Counted from the first letter of the stretch, positions 50,639 to 58,716 are shown. The stretch: DNA of 64,000 bases from JBHELQ01 sp046262995 (GCA_046262995.1 JBHELQ010000122.1:16868-80867); one strand, 5' to 3'. Program-made: numbers and translations. Notes: generated by a model from the letters alone, not told the origin.

Positions 50639-51430
50639 GTGGAAACGAATCTAAAGGCGATCGAGCTCAAGGACCTCTGGCGCCGCTACAAGGACGACGG
50701 CGACGAGAAGGCCCGAGAGCGCCTGGTCCTGGCCTACTCCCCGCTCGTCAAGTACGTCGCCGGACGCATGTCGAGCGGCCTTCCCGCGCATGTCGAGGAG
50801 GCGGAGCTGATCTCCTACGGCCTGGTCGGGCTGATCTCGGCGATCGAGCGCTTCGAGCCGGCGCGCGAGATCAAGTTCGAGACCTTCGCGATCACGCGGA
50901 TCAAGGGCTCGATCATCGACGAGCTGCGCTCGATGGACTGGGTGCCCCGATCCGTTCGCACCAAGGCCCGCGAGATCGAGCGCGCCAACGCGAGACTCGA
51001 GCACCAGCTGCACCGGGCGCCGACGGACCAGGAGATGGCCGACTCGCTCGAGGTGTCGGTCGAGGAGTTCCAGGAGTCGCTCGTGCGGATCTCGAACTCG
51101 TCCGTCATCGCGCTCGACGAGCTCTGGACCGTCTCCGACGCCTCCGGGGACCAGGTTTCGCTGCTCGACACGCTCCAGGACCCGGACGCGGTCGACCCGG
51201 CCCAGGAGCTCGACACGAGCCAGATGAAGGATCGGCTGGCCGAGTCGATCGCGCAGCTCCCCGAGCGCGAGAAGCTCGTGGTGGCGCTCTACTACTACGA
51301 GAACCTGACCCTGCGGGAGATCGGGGAGGTCCTGGGCGTCACCGAGTCGCGCGTCTCGCAGCTGCACACCAAGGCGGTGCTCAGGCTCAAGTCGCGGCTG
51401 CAGGGAGATCCGCTCGCGGAGGGCGAGTAA
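50639..51430 (+). CDS. whiG: WhiG/FliA-type RNA polymerase sigma factor
   Basis: This 263-residue sigma-70-family factor has region 2 (YSPLVKYVAGRMSSGLPAHVE, then LISYGLVGLISAIERFEP and KFETFAITRIKGSIIDELR), region 3 (LRSMDWVPRSVRTKAREIE) and region 4 (LPEREKLVVALYYYENLTLREIG, VTESRVSQLHTKA). It is closest in sequence style to Streptomyces WhiG and flagellar FliA, which drive sporulation or motility genes. It is followed by a kinase/phosphatase protein and a STAS protein that could control it or another sigma factor. Confidence 0.9.
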   Translation: METNLKAIELKDLWRRYKDDGDEKARERLVLAYSPLVKYVAGRMSSGLPAHVEEAELISYGLVGLISAIERFEPAREIKFETFAITRIKGSIIDELRSMDWVPRSVRTKAREIERANARLEHQLHRAPTDQEMADSLEVSVEEFQESLVRISNSSVIALDELWTVSDASGDQVSLLDTLQDPDAVDPAQELDTSQMKDRLAESIAQLPEREKLVVALYYYENLTLREIGEVLGVTESRVSQLHTKAVLRLKSRLQGDPLAEGE

Positions 51431-51438
51431 CCGTCATC

Positions 51439-53349
51439 GTGGAGCGCGCCCGCGTCGAGGACCGCCCCCACGACAGCGAAGCCGGCTTCCGCGAGCTGGC
51501 CGACACCGTCCCCGCCCTGATGTGGATGGCCGACCCCGAGGGCCGGCTCACGTTCGTGAATCAGGGCTGGCTGCGCTTCACGGGCGGCTCGCCGGAAGAG
51601 GAGCTCGGCGAGCGACTCGGTCTGAGCGCCCACCCCGACGACCGGGCCGCCCTGCTCGAGCGCTGGCACCGGGCGCTCGCCGCGCGCGTCGAGCTGCGGG
51701 CCGAGTACCGCCTTCGCCGGCACGACGGCGAGTACCGCTGGGTGCTCGAGGTCGGAATCCCGCGTGCGGGCGCGGACGGCCAGCTCCTGGGCTATGTCGG
51801 CACCGTCACCGACATCCACGAGCGGAAGCTGATGGAGGAGGGCCTCCGGGAGTCCGAGCAGGGTTTCCGGGAGCTGGCGGACACGGCCCCGGTCATGATC
51901 TGGACCACCAATCCGGAGGGGAACGTCACCTTCGTCAACCAGGGTTGGCTTCGCTTCACGGGGAGCTCCCTGGCCGAGGAGCTCGGCGCCAGCTGGACCC
52001 GCGGCGTGCATCCGGATGACGCGGACGAGGTGCTCTCGAGCTGGCTAGCGGCGCTCGACGAGCACAGCGTCTGGGAGCGCGAATACCGCTTGCGCCGGCA
52101 CGACGACCGCTATCGCTGGATCGTCGACCGGGGCGTGCCGCGTTTCGAGGGGGGCCGCTTCGCGGGCTACATCGGGACGGCCACCGACATCCACGAGCGC
52201 AAGGTCATGGAGCAGCGCCTGCGAGAGGTCTACGAGCGTGAGCACCGGATCGCCGAGACCCTGCAGCGCAGCCTGCTCCCGGAGCGGCTGCCCGAGATCG
52301 AGGACGTGACCCTTGCCGCGCGCTACCTGCCCGCCGGGCGCGACACCGCGGTCGGCGGCGACTGGTACGACGCGCTCGAGCTCCCGGGCGGAAAGGTCGC
52401 GCTCGTGGTCGGGGACGTGGTGGGCCACGGGCTGAGGGCGGCCGCAGCCATGGGACAGCTGCGAAACGCCTGCCGCGCCTACGCCCTCGTCGAGTCGTCC
52501 CCGGCCTCGGTGCTGACCCGCATCAACATGTTGCTCGCGCGCGGGGGCGAGGACACGATGGCCACGATGATCTTCATCGTGCTCGATCGCACCACGGGAG
52601 AGGTTGTCTGGAGCTGCGCCGGTCATCCGCCGGCGCTCCTGCTCGAGCCGCAGGGCGCCCGCTTCCTGGAGGGCGGCCGTTCGGTTCCGCTGGGCGCAAC
52701 GGACTCCGCGACCTTCCGCGAAGGGACGGCCCAGCTCGCGGAGGAGGCGACGCTGCTGCTGTATACGGACGGGCTCGTCGAGCGCCGCGACATCGGACTG
52801 GACGACCGCCTGGCGCAGCTCTCGGCCGCGGCCCGCACGACTGGCGGGGAGCTCGAGCAGGTCTGCGACCAGGTGCTGGCGGGCGTGCTCGGCGACTCGC
52901 AGCCGGCCGACGACGTGGCGCTGCTCGCGGTGCGGCCGGAGCCGGCGAATGTCGGGAACGTGCGGCTGGTCCTGCCCGCCGAGCCAGGGTCGCTGCCCCG
53001 CCTGCGCCGGCGTCTGACCCGCTTCCTGTCCGCCGCGGGCGCCGACGAGGCCGAGGCCTACGAGATCATCCTGACTGTGTGCGAGGCCGCCGGCAACGCG
53101 ATCGAGCACGCCTACGGCCCCGGTGACGAGACCTTCGCCGTGGAGGTCGGGCTGGAGGAGGGCGCCGTGATCGCGGTCGTCAGGGACACCGGCAGCTGGC
53201 GCGAGTCGCGCGACGACCGGCGCGACGAGTACAGGGGGCGGGGACTCACGATCATGGAGGGTCTGGCCGACGAGGTCGAGGTGCTGCGCGAGGCCCGGGG
53301 CACGACCGTGCGCATACGGCGGCGCCTCGGCGACGGAGTGGCGGCGTGA
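51439..53349 (+). CDS. PAS-PAS-PP2C(SpoIIE)-HATPase regulatory protein
   Basis: The 636-residue protein has two very similar PAS domains (about 13-128 and 138-250, each with RELADT, FVNQGWLRFTG and TDIHERK). Next comes a PP2C/SpoIIE phosphatase (about 293-496, metal ligands in TAVGGDWYDA, VVGDVVGHGLRAA and PADDVALL). A C-terminal anti-sigma-type ATPase follows (about 504-630, N-box CEAAGNAIEHAY, G1 VRDTGSW, G2 YRGRGLTIM). It thus combines RsbU/SpoIIE-type phosphatase and RsbW/SpoIIAB-type kinase in one chain, with two sensors. It sits 8 bases after the WhiG-type sigma gene and overlaps the STAS gene by 4 bases. Confidence 0.93.
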   Translation: MERARVEDRPHDSEAGFRELADTVPALMWMADPEGRLTFVNQGWLRFTGGSPEEELGERLGLSAHPDDRAALLERWHRALAARVELRAEYRLRRHDGEYRWVLEVGIPRAGADGQLLGYVGTVTDIHERKLMEEGLRESEQGFRELADTAPVMIWTTNPEGNVTFVNQGWLRFTGSSLAEELGASWTRGVHPDDADEVLSSWLAALDEHSVWEREYRLRRHDDRYRWIVDRGVPRFEGGRFAGYIGTATDIHERKVMEQRLREVYEREHRIAETLQRSLLPERLPEIEDVTLAARYLPAGRDTAVGGDWYDALELPGGKVALVVGDVVGHGLRAAAAMGQLRNACRAYALVESSPASVLTRINMLLARGGEDTMATMIFIVLDRTTGEVVWSCAGHPPALLLEPQGARFLEGGRSVPLGATDSATFREGTAQLAEEATLLLYTDGLVERRDIGLDDRLAQLSAAARTTGGELEQVCDQVLAGVLGDSQPADDVALLAVRPEPANVGNVRLVLPAEPGSLPRLRRRLTRFLSAAGADEAEAYEIILTVCEAAGNAIEHAYGPGDETFAVEVGLEEGAVIAVVRDTGSWRESRDDRRDEYRGRGLTIMEGLADEVEVLREARGTTVRIRRRLGDGVAA

Positions 53350-53693
53350 CGACCTCGGCGGAGGTGTCCGTCGAGCGTCGGGACGCCGCTGTGATCGCGC
53401 GGGTGAGCGGGGAGGTCGACATGACGAACTCCTCCTACGTCGGGGACGAGCTCATGAGGGCGGTGCCTAACGACGCCGGGCTGCTCGTCGTGGATCTCGG
53501 GGAGGCGCGCTACCTGGACTCGGCCGCGATCGAGCTCCTGTTCGACCTGGGCAGGCGCCTCGAGCGTCGGCGCCAGGCCGTTCGCCTGGTGCTTCCTCCC
53601 GACTCGCCGATCAAGCGCGTGCTGCTTCTGACGGAGATCGACAGCGTCATCCCACTGCACGAGACACTCGACTCCGCGCTCGCGCCGAGCTGA
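53346..53693 (+). CDS. STAS-domain anti-sigma factor antagonist
   Basis: The 115-residue SpoIIAA/RsbV-type protein has VSGEVDMTNSSYVGDEL, VVDLGEARYLDSAAIELLF, with the phosphorylatable Ser in LDSAAI, and LPPDSPIKRVLLLTEID. In partner switching the dephosphorylated form binds the anti-sigma kinase and frees the sigma factor. The GTG start overlaps the preceding kinase/phosphatase gene (GTGA), so the two should be made together. Confidence 0.93.
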   Translation: MTTSAEVSVERRDAAVIARVSGEVDMTNSSYVGDELMRAVPNDAGLLVVDLGEARYLDSAAIELLFDLGRRLERRRQAVRLVLPPDSPIKRVLLLTEIDSVIPLHETLDSALAPS

Positions 53694-53700
53694 GCGCCGG

Positions 53701-53744
53701 CCCCGAGCGAGGGCAGGCGGGGGGCGCTATGTTGCCCCGAGCGA
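53701..53744 (+). repeat. Direct repeat flanking the EF-G2 promoter
   Basis: CCCCGAGCGA occurs at 53701-53710 and again at 53735-53744, with the TATGTT -10 element between the copies. It is a possible paired regulator site. Confidence 0.35.
53728..53733 (+). promoter_or_regulatory. -10 element of EF-G2 gene
   Basis: TATGTT, 28 bases before ATG 53762. A GGAAGGAG ribosome-binding site is at 53750-53757, so this mRNA has a leader. Confidence 0.4.
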
Positions 53745-53761
53745 AAGAGGGAAGGAGTCGG

Positions 53762-55840
53762 ATGGCGCACGAACCCCCGAAGCGGATCCGCAACGTGGCG
53801 CTGGTCGGCCACCGCGGCAGCGGCAAGACGTCCACGTGCGAGGCGCTGCTGTTCGAGGGCGGGGCGATCAACCGGCTGGGCTCCGTCGCGGACGGCACGA
53901 CGGTCTCCGACGCGGCGCCCGACGAGAAGGCGCGCGAGATGTCGATCTCGCTGAGCCTCTGCTCCTTCCACTGGCAGGACCGCAAGATCAACCTGATCGA
54001 TACGCCCGGGGACCCCAGCTTCCTGGCGGACGCACTGGCCGGCCTGAGGGTCTGCGAGGGCGCCGTGTTCGTGGTCAACGGGGTAATGGGCGTCGAGGTC
54101 TCCACCGACCGGCTCTGGCACCGCGCCGAGGACCTCGGGCTCTCGCGCCTGATCTACGTGAACATGCTCGACCGCGAGCGGGCGGACTTCTTTCGCACCC
54201 TCGATTCGCTCAAGCAGGCCTTCGGCCAGCACGTGGTGGCCACCGAGATCCCGATCGGCGCCGAGCACGACCTGCGCGGGCTGATCGACCTGATCGACAT
54301 GAAGGCCTTCGTCTACGAGGGCGCCGGCCGCGACAATGCCGAGGAGGTCGAGATCCCCGAAGAGCTGAGCGCCCAGGCCCAGGAGTACCGCGAGAAGCTG
54401 ATGGACGAGGTCGCGGAGGTCTCCGACGAGCTGATGGAGCGCTACCTGGACGGTGAGGAGATCTCGCACGAAGAGCTGGTCGGCGCCCTCAAGGCGGGTG
54501 TCACGGAGGGCCGCATCTTCCCCGTCACCTGCGGCGCCGCCACCCGCAACCTCGGAACCAACCGCCTGCTGGACGCTTTCGTCGACGACCTGCCCTCCCC
54601 GGCCAAGAAGGGCTCGGTGGAGCTGGACGGGCTGAGCCTGGAGCCGGACGACTCCAAGGACGCCGTCGCCTTCGTCTTCAAGACCCTCTCCGATCCTTTC
54701 ACCGGCCGGCTGAACCTGTTTCGGGTCTACCAGGGCGTCGTGGGCGCCGACTCACACGTGTTCAACTGCCGCGCCCACGCCAAGGAGCGCGTCGGTCAGC
54801 TGCTGGTGCCCCAGGGCAAGGAGCACTCCGAGCACGCCGACGCGCTCGGCGCGGGCGACATCGGCGCGGTCGCGAAGCTGAAGGAGACCCACGCCGGCGA
54901 CGTGCTGTCCTCCAAGGACCAGGAGCTTCGGATCTCGCTGCCCGACATGCCCCGGCCGGTGATGGCCTTCGCGATGGAGCCGAAGGCGAAGGGCGACGAG
55001 GAGAAGGTGGGGACGGCCCTGAAGCGGCTGCAGGAGGAGGACCCGACGATCGACGTCCACCGCGACACCCAGACCGGTGAGCTGATCGTGGCCGGCCTGA
55101 CCCAGGTGCACGTCGAGGTGATCGTCGAGCGGATGAAGGAGCGCTACGGCACCGAGGTCGGCTTGAAGCCCCCGCGTGTGCCCTATCGCGAGACGATCCG
55201 CGGCAAGTCCACGGCACACGCCCGCTACAAGAAGCAGACGGGCGGCCGGGGGCAGTTCGCCGACTGCCACATCGAGATCGAGCCGCTCCCGCAGGGCCAG
55301 GGCTTCGAGTTCCAGAACGCGATCAAGGGCGGCGTGATCCCGGGGGGCTTCATCCCGGCGGTCGAGAAGGGCGTGCACGAGGCCATGCAGGCCGGCATCG
55401 TCGCCGGCTACCCGGTCAAGGACGTGAAGGTGCGGCTGTTCGACGGCCAGCACCACTCGGTCGACTCGTCTGAGATGGCCTTCAAGATCGCGGGCTCGAT
55501 GGCCTTCAAGGACGCGATGGAGAGCGCCCAGCCCGCGCTGATGGAGCCGATCATGACCGTCACGGTGATGGTCCCCGAGGACTCGGTCGGGGACGTGATC
55601 GGCGACCTCAACTCCCGCCGGGGGCGGCCGCTGGGCATGGAGCCGAAGGGCGCGGTCACCGAGGTGAAGGCCGAGGTGCCGATGGCGGAGATGCTGAGCT
55701 ACGGCCCGCACCTGAGGGCGATCACGGCCGGCCGGGGCGAGTACACGATGGAGCTCGCGCGCTACGAGGAGGTGCCGGGGCACCTGACGCAGCAGGTGGT
55801 GGCCCAGGCCGAGGAGCAGGGCGAGGCCGTCAAGGCCTGA
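53762..55840 (+). CDS. Elongation factor G-like protein (EF-G2 type)
   Basis: This 692-residue translational GTPase has all five EF-G domains. G1 is VALVGHRGSGKTS instead of AHVDHGKTT; G3 is IDTPGDPSF, with Asp84 where EF-G proper has the catalytic His; G4 is VNMLDRERADF. These changes mark the EF-G2 paralogue found in many actinobacteria beside a true fusA, and the canonical fusA (with rpsL/rpsG) is not here. The function of EF-G2 is unsettled; a ribosome role other than ordinary translocation is likely. ATG 53762 has a good ribosome-binding site. Confidence 0.92.
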   Translation: MAHEPPKRIRNVALVGHRGSGKTSTCEALLFEGGAINRLGSVADGTTVSDAAPDEKAREMSISLSLCSFHWQDRKINLIDTPGDPSFLADALAGLRVCEGAVFVVNGVMGVEVSTDRLWHRAEDLGLSRLIYVNMLDRERADFFRTLDSLKQAFGQHVVATEIPIGAEHDLRGLIDLIDMKAFVYEGAGRDNAEEVEIPEELSAQAQEYREKLMDEVAEVSDELMERYLDGEEISHEELVGALKAGVTEGRIFPVTCGAATRNLGTNRLLDAFVDDLPSPAKKGSVELDGLSLEPDDSKDAVAFVFKTLSDPFTGRLNLFRVYQGVVGADSHVFNCRAHAKERVGQLLVPQGKEHSEHADALGAGDIGAVAKLKETHAGDVLSSKDQELRISLPDMPRPVMAFAMEPKAKGDEEKVGTALKRLQEEDPTIDVHRDTQTGELIVAGLTQVHVEVIVERMKERYGTEVGLKPPRVPYRETIRGKSTAHARYKKQTGGRGQFADCHIEIEPLPQGQGFEFQNAIKGGVIPGGFIPAVEKGVHEAMQAGIVAGYPVKDVKVRLFDGQHHSVDSSEMAFKIAGSMAFKDAMESAQPALMEPIMTVTVMVPEDSVGDVIGDLNSRRGRPLGMEPKGAVTEVKAEVPMAEMLSYGPHLRAITAGRGEYTMELARYEEVPGHLTQQVVAQAEEQGEAVKA

Positions 55841-55891
55841 CGCCTCCGGGCATGGACGGAAGTTCTAGGGGGATGGGGACCTCGCTCGCCG

Positions 55892-55897
55892 TATCAT
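55892..55897 (+). promoter_or_regulatory. -10 element, leaderless promoter
   Basis: TATCAT, 8 bases before GTG 55906. Confidence 0.45.
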
Positions 55898-55905
55898 CGA
55901 CCTCG

Positions 55906-56691
55906 GTGAAGAAGGAGCTCCGGCCGGTCCACGAGAACGTCGCCTGCGAGATCTGCGGTCGCACGATTCTCAAGGGCGAGCGCACGGAGTCCTATCTCGC
56001 GCCGGGCGGGCGCCGTCACCAGGTCTGCGAGCTCTGCTTCGAAAGCGCCGAGCAGCACGGCTGGATCCGGGAGACCGCGGCCGGCGACTCGCCGGCCCGC
56101 GTGCCCCGTCAGGAGCCGCGACGCCCGCTGTTGTCGCGCCTGCGACGTCGTGCCGGAGCTCGGCACGCGGAGCACCCGCCTGAGGAGCAGGCGCCGCTCG
56201 CCGAGCCCGAGTCCGGTCCCGGTCACGACGCCGAGTGGCCGAATGGCGCCGAGCCGGTGGCCGCCGACTCTTCCGTCGAGGTCGACGCAGGGATGCCCCC
56301 TCGCCGGCGCGAGCTCCCCAAGGAACCGCGCCACGTGCGCGCGGTGCCCACGACGGCCCAGGTGAAGATCGAGCGCGCACTCGAGCTGTTCAACGGGTCC
56401 GAGCATCAGCACACGATCGCGGGCCTGGCGCGGACGCTGGGTGCGCCGTGGGTCTCGGCCGCGCCCGACGAGGCCCAGCCGAGCGCGGTCGACGTCGTCG
56501 TCGCCTGGGAGCTGTCCTGGTACCGCTTCCGGATCGACCTCGGTGACGAGGCCGCCCCTGTGGCGCTGCTCGAGAAGGGGGAGCAGCTCGACGAGATCGA
56601 CGGGCCGAAGCGCGAGTGGAACGCCGCCATGGACCCCGACGGGCGCCTGCTACCGGGTCATGCCATGGCGGGCGAGGGAACCGAGCAATGA
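55906..56691 (+). CDS. Zinc-ribbon protein of unknown function
   Basis: This 261-residue protein has an N-terminal zinc-ribbon-like module with two CxxC pairs (CEICGRTILKGE and VCELCFESAEQHGW). A disordered acidic/Pro linker (about 60-140) follows, then a C-terminal folded region with KIERALELFNGSEHQHTIAG, GAPWVSAAP and VVVAWELSWYRFRIDL. I do not recognise the family. GTG 55906 fits the promoter spacing; ATG 55852 is a longer alternative. The stop overlaps the next small gene by 4 bases. Confidence 0.65.
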   Translation: MKKELRPVHENVACEICGRTILKGERTESYLAPGGRRHQVCELCFESAEQHGWIRETAAGDSPARVPRQEPRRPLLSRLRRRAGARHAEHPPEEQAPLAEPESGPGHDAEWPNGAEPVAADSSVEVDAGMPPRRRELPKEPRHVRAVPTTAQVKIERALELFNGSEHQHTIAGLARTLGAPWVSAAPDEAQPSAVDVVVAWELSWYRFRIDLGDEAAPVALLEKGEQLDEIDGPKREWNAAMDPDGRLLPGHAMAGEGTEQ

Positions 56692-56894
56692 TCTACTGCG
56701 TCGTGCCCCAGGCGCTGGCGGACGAGCTCTACGAGAAGCTCTCCGCCTACTACGAGAACGACCCCAACGTGACGGTGATCGTCGATCGCCGCGGCCAGGG
56801 CGGCGAGCCGGGCACGCACCCCGCGCACACCGACCGCCGCCGGCAGCGCCCCAAGGGCAGCTTCCCGCCGATCGATCCGCCCTCGGGCGGCTAA
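56688..56894 (+). CDS. Small protein of unknown function
   Basis: The 68-residue protein begins IYCVVPQALADELYEKLSAYYENDP and contains NVTVIVDRRGQG, then a basic Pro-rich tail. The start ATG overlaps the previous stop (ATGA), and the RNase HI-like gene follows 4 bases later, so it lies inside an operon. The N-terminal half looks like a compact alpha/beta unit. No family is recognised. Confidence 0.65.
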   Translation: MIYCVVPQALADELYEKLSAYYENDPNVTVIVDRRGQGGEPGTHPAHTDRRRQRPKGSFPPIDPPSGG

Positions 56895-56898
56895 CCGC

Positions 56899-57309
56899 TT
56901 GGAGAAGGTCGTCGTCCACGTTGACGGCGGCGCTCGTGGTAACCCCGGGCCCGCCGCGGTGGCGGCCGTGGCCACGACCCCGTCGGGCGACGAGCTCGCC
57001 GAGCGGAATGCCTTCATCGGCCAGGCGACCAACAACGTCGCCGAGTACCGCGCGCTGCTCCTGGGCCTCGAGCTCGCCCGCGACCTCGGCGCGAGCGAGG
57101 TCGAGCTGGTGAACGACTCCGAGCTCGTCGCGCGGCAGATCGGGGGCGAGTACAAGGTCAAGCACGCCGGGCTGAAGCCTCTGTTCCTGGAGGCGATGCG
57201 CGAGCTGCGCGACTTCGAGCGCTGGTCGGTCCGCTCGGTGCGGCGCGAGGCGAACGCGCGCGCCGACGAGCTCGTGAACGAGGCGCTCGACCGGGCGCTC
57301 GAGCCCTGA
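56899..57309 (+). CDS. Ribonuclease HI-like protein
   Basis: The 136-residue RNase H-fold protein has the four catalytic acids in HVDGGARGNPGP, NNVAEYRALLLGL, ELVNDSELVARQ and ANARADELVNEALDRA. The actinobacterial RNase HI group degrades RNA in RNA-DNA hybrids. The start is TTG 56899, 4 bases after the preceding gene, and gives the usual N-terminus EKVVVHVDGG. Confidence 0.9.
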   Translation: MEKVVVHVDGGARGNPGPAAVAAVATTPSGDELAERNAFIGQATNNVAEYRALLLGLELARDLGASEVELVNDSELVARQIGGEYKVKHAGLKPLFLEAMRELRDFERWSVRSVRREANARADELVNEALDRALEP

Positions 57310-57331
57310 CGCCGGGCCAGGTGACGGCTGC

Positions 57332-57337
57332 TAGCGT
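57332..57337 (+). promoter_or_regulatory. Possible -10 element of lipoprotein gene
   Basis: TAGCGT, 12 bases before ATG 57350. Confidence 0.33.
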
Positions 57338-57349
57338 GCCGCGCCTCGC

Positions 57350-57769
57350 ATGGGCGGCCGACTCCCGATCCTCGTGCCCGCAGCCGTCCTGGCGCTGACC
57401 CTCGGCCTCGCCGCCTGCGGCGGCTCGAGCGAGGACAAGCAGGCCGTGAAGAAGCGCGTCGAGGGCTTTCAGGCTGCGCTGGGCGCCAACGACCCCGCCA
57501 AGGTGTGCGGCGCGCTCACGAAGACGCGGAGGGGCACTCTGACGAGGCAGGCGAGGGGAGCGAAGAACTGCGGGGAAGCGATGCGTGTCGCCTTCGTGGT
57601 GCAGGGAGGCGCCTTCAAGAACGCCGGCAAGGCGGAGGTGAAGGACGTCCGTATCGACGGAGAGAACGCCTCCGCCAGCGTCACCTACGGCGGCAGAAGG
57701 GCCGACGTGACCCTCTCGAAGGAGGGGGGCCGCTGGCTCATATCGGGCTTCGGCCGCCGGGGGCGCTAG
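57350..57769 (+). CDS. Lipoprotein with NTF2-like domain
   Basis: The 139-residue protein has a signal peptide and lipobox LGLAACGGSS (Cys near residue 24). The mature domain (VKKRVEGFQAALGANDPAKVC, read as FQAALGANDPAKVC, then ASVTYGGRRADVTLSKEGGRW) resembles the NTF2-like DUF4878 group of cell-envelope lipoproteins. The function is unknown. Two Cys in the mature part could pair. Confidence 0.75.
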   Translation: MGGRLPILVPAAVLALTLGLAACGGSSEDKQAVKKRVEGFQAALGANDPAKVCGALTKTRRGTLTRQARGAKNCGEAMRVAFVVQGGAFKNAGKAEVKDVRIDGENASASVTYGGRRADVTLSKEGGRWLISGFGRRGR

Positions 57770-57914
57770 CCCGGGCGCGCGCCCATCGGAGCGAGCAGCC
57801 GAAGAGCTTCGGCGCCGCCGCGTGCGCTGACGCTGCCCCGCAGGATGCTCAGTTAGCGATGACCGTGGGCGTCCGGAGCGATGGCACGCCAGCTCGCGGC
57901 GTCGCGGTACGGAC

Positions 57915-57920
57915 TAGGCT
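57915..57920 (+). promoter_or_regulatory. -10 element, leaderless promoter of SnoaL-like gene
   Basis: TAGGCT, 6 bases before GTG 57927. Confidence 0.42.
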
Positions 57921-57926
57921 CGCCCC

Positions 57927-58349
57927 GTGTCCGAGCGGGCGGTCGAGCTCCATCGGCGGATATTTGATGCATTCAACGAGCGGGACGTAGAAGCGCTCAT
58001 CGACTGCGTGCATCCGCAGTTCGAACTTCACTCGAAGCTGGCGGCCCTTGCGCCCTCCGTCTACGAGGGACACGGGGGCCTACGCAGGTGGCATCAGGAT
58101 CTCGAGGATTCGTGGGAGGGGCTTCGCGCCGAGCCAGAGGCGTACTTCGACCTCGGCGAGCAGACGCTGGCCGTTTACGTGCTCCGTGCACGAGGACGAC
58201 AGAGCGGATTGGAGCTCGCGCTGCCGATCGCCGCGCTCGTTAGATGGCGTGACGGCCTTGCCCGTACCTGGGTGACGTACGAAAACCGAGAAGACGCCCT
58301 CAGGGACCTCGGCGTCTCAGAGGACGCGCTCGAGCCGATCGCCCCATAG
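57927..58349 (+). CDS. SnoaL/NTF2-like protein
   Basis: The 140-residue protein has the SnoaL-like pattern: LHRRIFDAFNERDVEALIDCV, HPQFELHS, YEGHGGLRRWHQDLEDSWEG and ALVRWRDGLARTWVTY. Members include enzymes and binding proteins of varied function; no catalytic residue can be assigned here. Base use around this gene is slightly less GC-biased (for example GATATTTGATGCATTC-type stretches at its start). Confidence 0.78.
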   Translation: MSERAVELHRRIFDAFNERDVEALIDCVHPQFELHSKLAALAPSVYEGHGGLRRWHQDLEDSWEGLRAEPEAYFDLGEQTLAVYVLRARGRQSGLELALPIAALVRWRDGLARTWVTYENREDALRDLGVSEDALEPIAP

Positions 58350-58434
58350 CCCCAGTGCGCCCGCACCAGGCGATGGGTGCGGAAGCGGAACGTGCGCACC
58401 CGCCGAGGGCGGCGGTACGCGAGGTCAGCGAGGA

Positions 58435-58508
58435 AGCGGCTGATGGGATTCGAACCCACGACCTTCTGCATGGCAAGCAGACGCTCTAGCCAGCTGAGCT
58501 ACAGCCGC
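58435..58508 (-). tRNA. tRNA-Gly(GCC)
   Basis: It folds as a full cloverleaf on the minus strand: 7-base acceptor pair GCGGCTG/CAGCCGC, D-arm GCTCAGCTGGCTAGAGC, anticodon stem TCTGC/GCAGA with loop TTGCCAT (anticodon GCC), and T-arm with GGTTCGAATCC. The discriminator base is T. CCA is not encoded. Confidence 0.95.
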
Positions 58509-58518
58509 AAGGGGGCCG

Positions 58519-58524
58519 AGTATA
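58519..58524 (-). promoter_or_regulatory. -10 element of tRNA-Gly
   Basis: TATACT on the minus strand, 10 bases before the mature 5' end at 58508. Confidence 0.45.
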
Positions 58525-58563
58525 GAGCCGGCCCCGCGCCCCTGGGATCGACCGATCCGGCGC

Positions 58564-58569
58564 TACGCT
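58564..58569 (+). promoter_or_regulatory. -10 element of tRNA-Cys
   Basis: TACGCT, 10 bases before the mature 5' end at 58580. Confidence 0.42.
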
Positions 58570-58579
58570 TGAGCCGCCC

Positions 58580-58650
58580 GGCGCCGTGGCGGAGTGGTTA
58601 CGCAGCGGCCTGCAAAGCCGCGTACACCGGTTCGATTCCGGTCGGCGCCT
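58580..58650 (+). tRNA. tRNA-Cys(GCA)
   Basis: It folds as a cloverleaf with acceptor pair GGCGCCG/CGGCGCC, anticodon stem GCGGC/GCCGC with loop CTGCAAA (anticodon GCA), and T-arm CCGGTTCGATTCCGG. The discriminator is T, as expected for Cys. CCA is not encoded. It is divergent from tRNA-Gly. Confidence 0.95.
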
Positions 58651-58716
58651 TGCTGTTTGCGGGGTCGCGGGACCGGATAAGACTTGTCCCAGCGACATCC
58701 CGACGAGGAGGGACGA

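Noticed and set aside
57770..57926. Possible ncRNA in the 157-base gap between lipoprotein and SnoaL-like genes
   Set aside because: Apart from the -10 element at 57915 and a short GGGCGCGCGCCC self-complementary stretch, no stable structure or promoter is evident.
58435..58650. Divergent tRNA-Gly/tRNA-Cys pair as an integration hot spot
   Set aside because: No integrase, direct repeats or tRNA fragments are nearby; xerD at 49.7 kb is the housekeeping recombinase.
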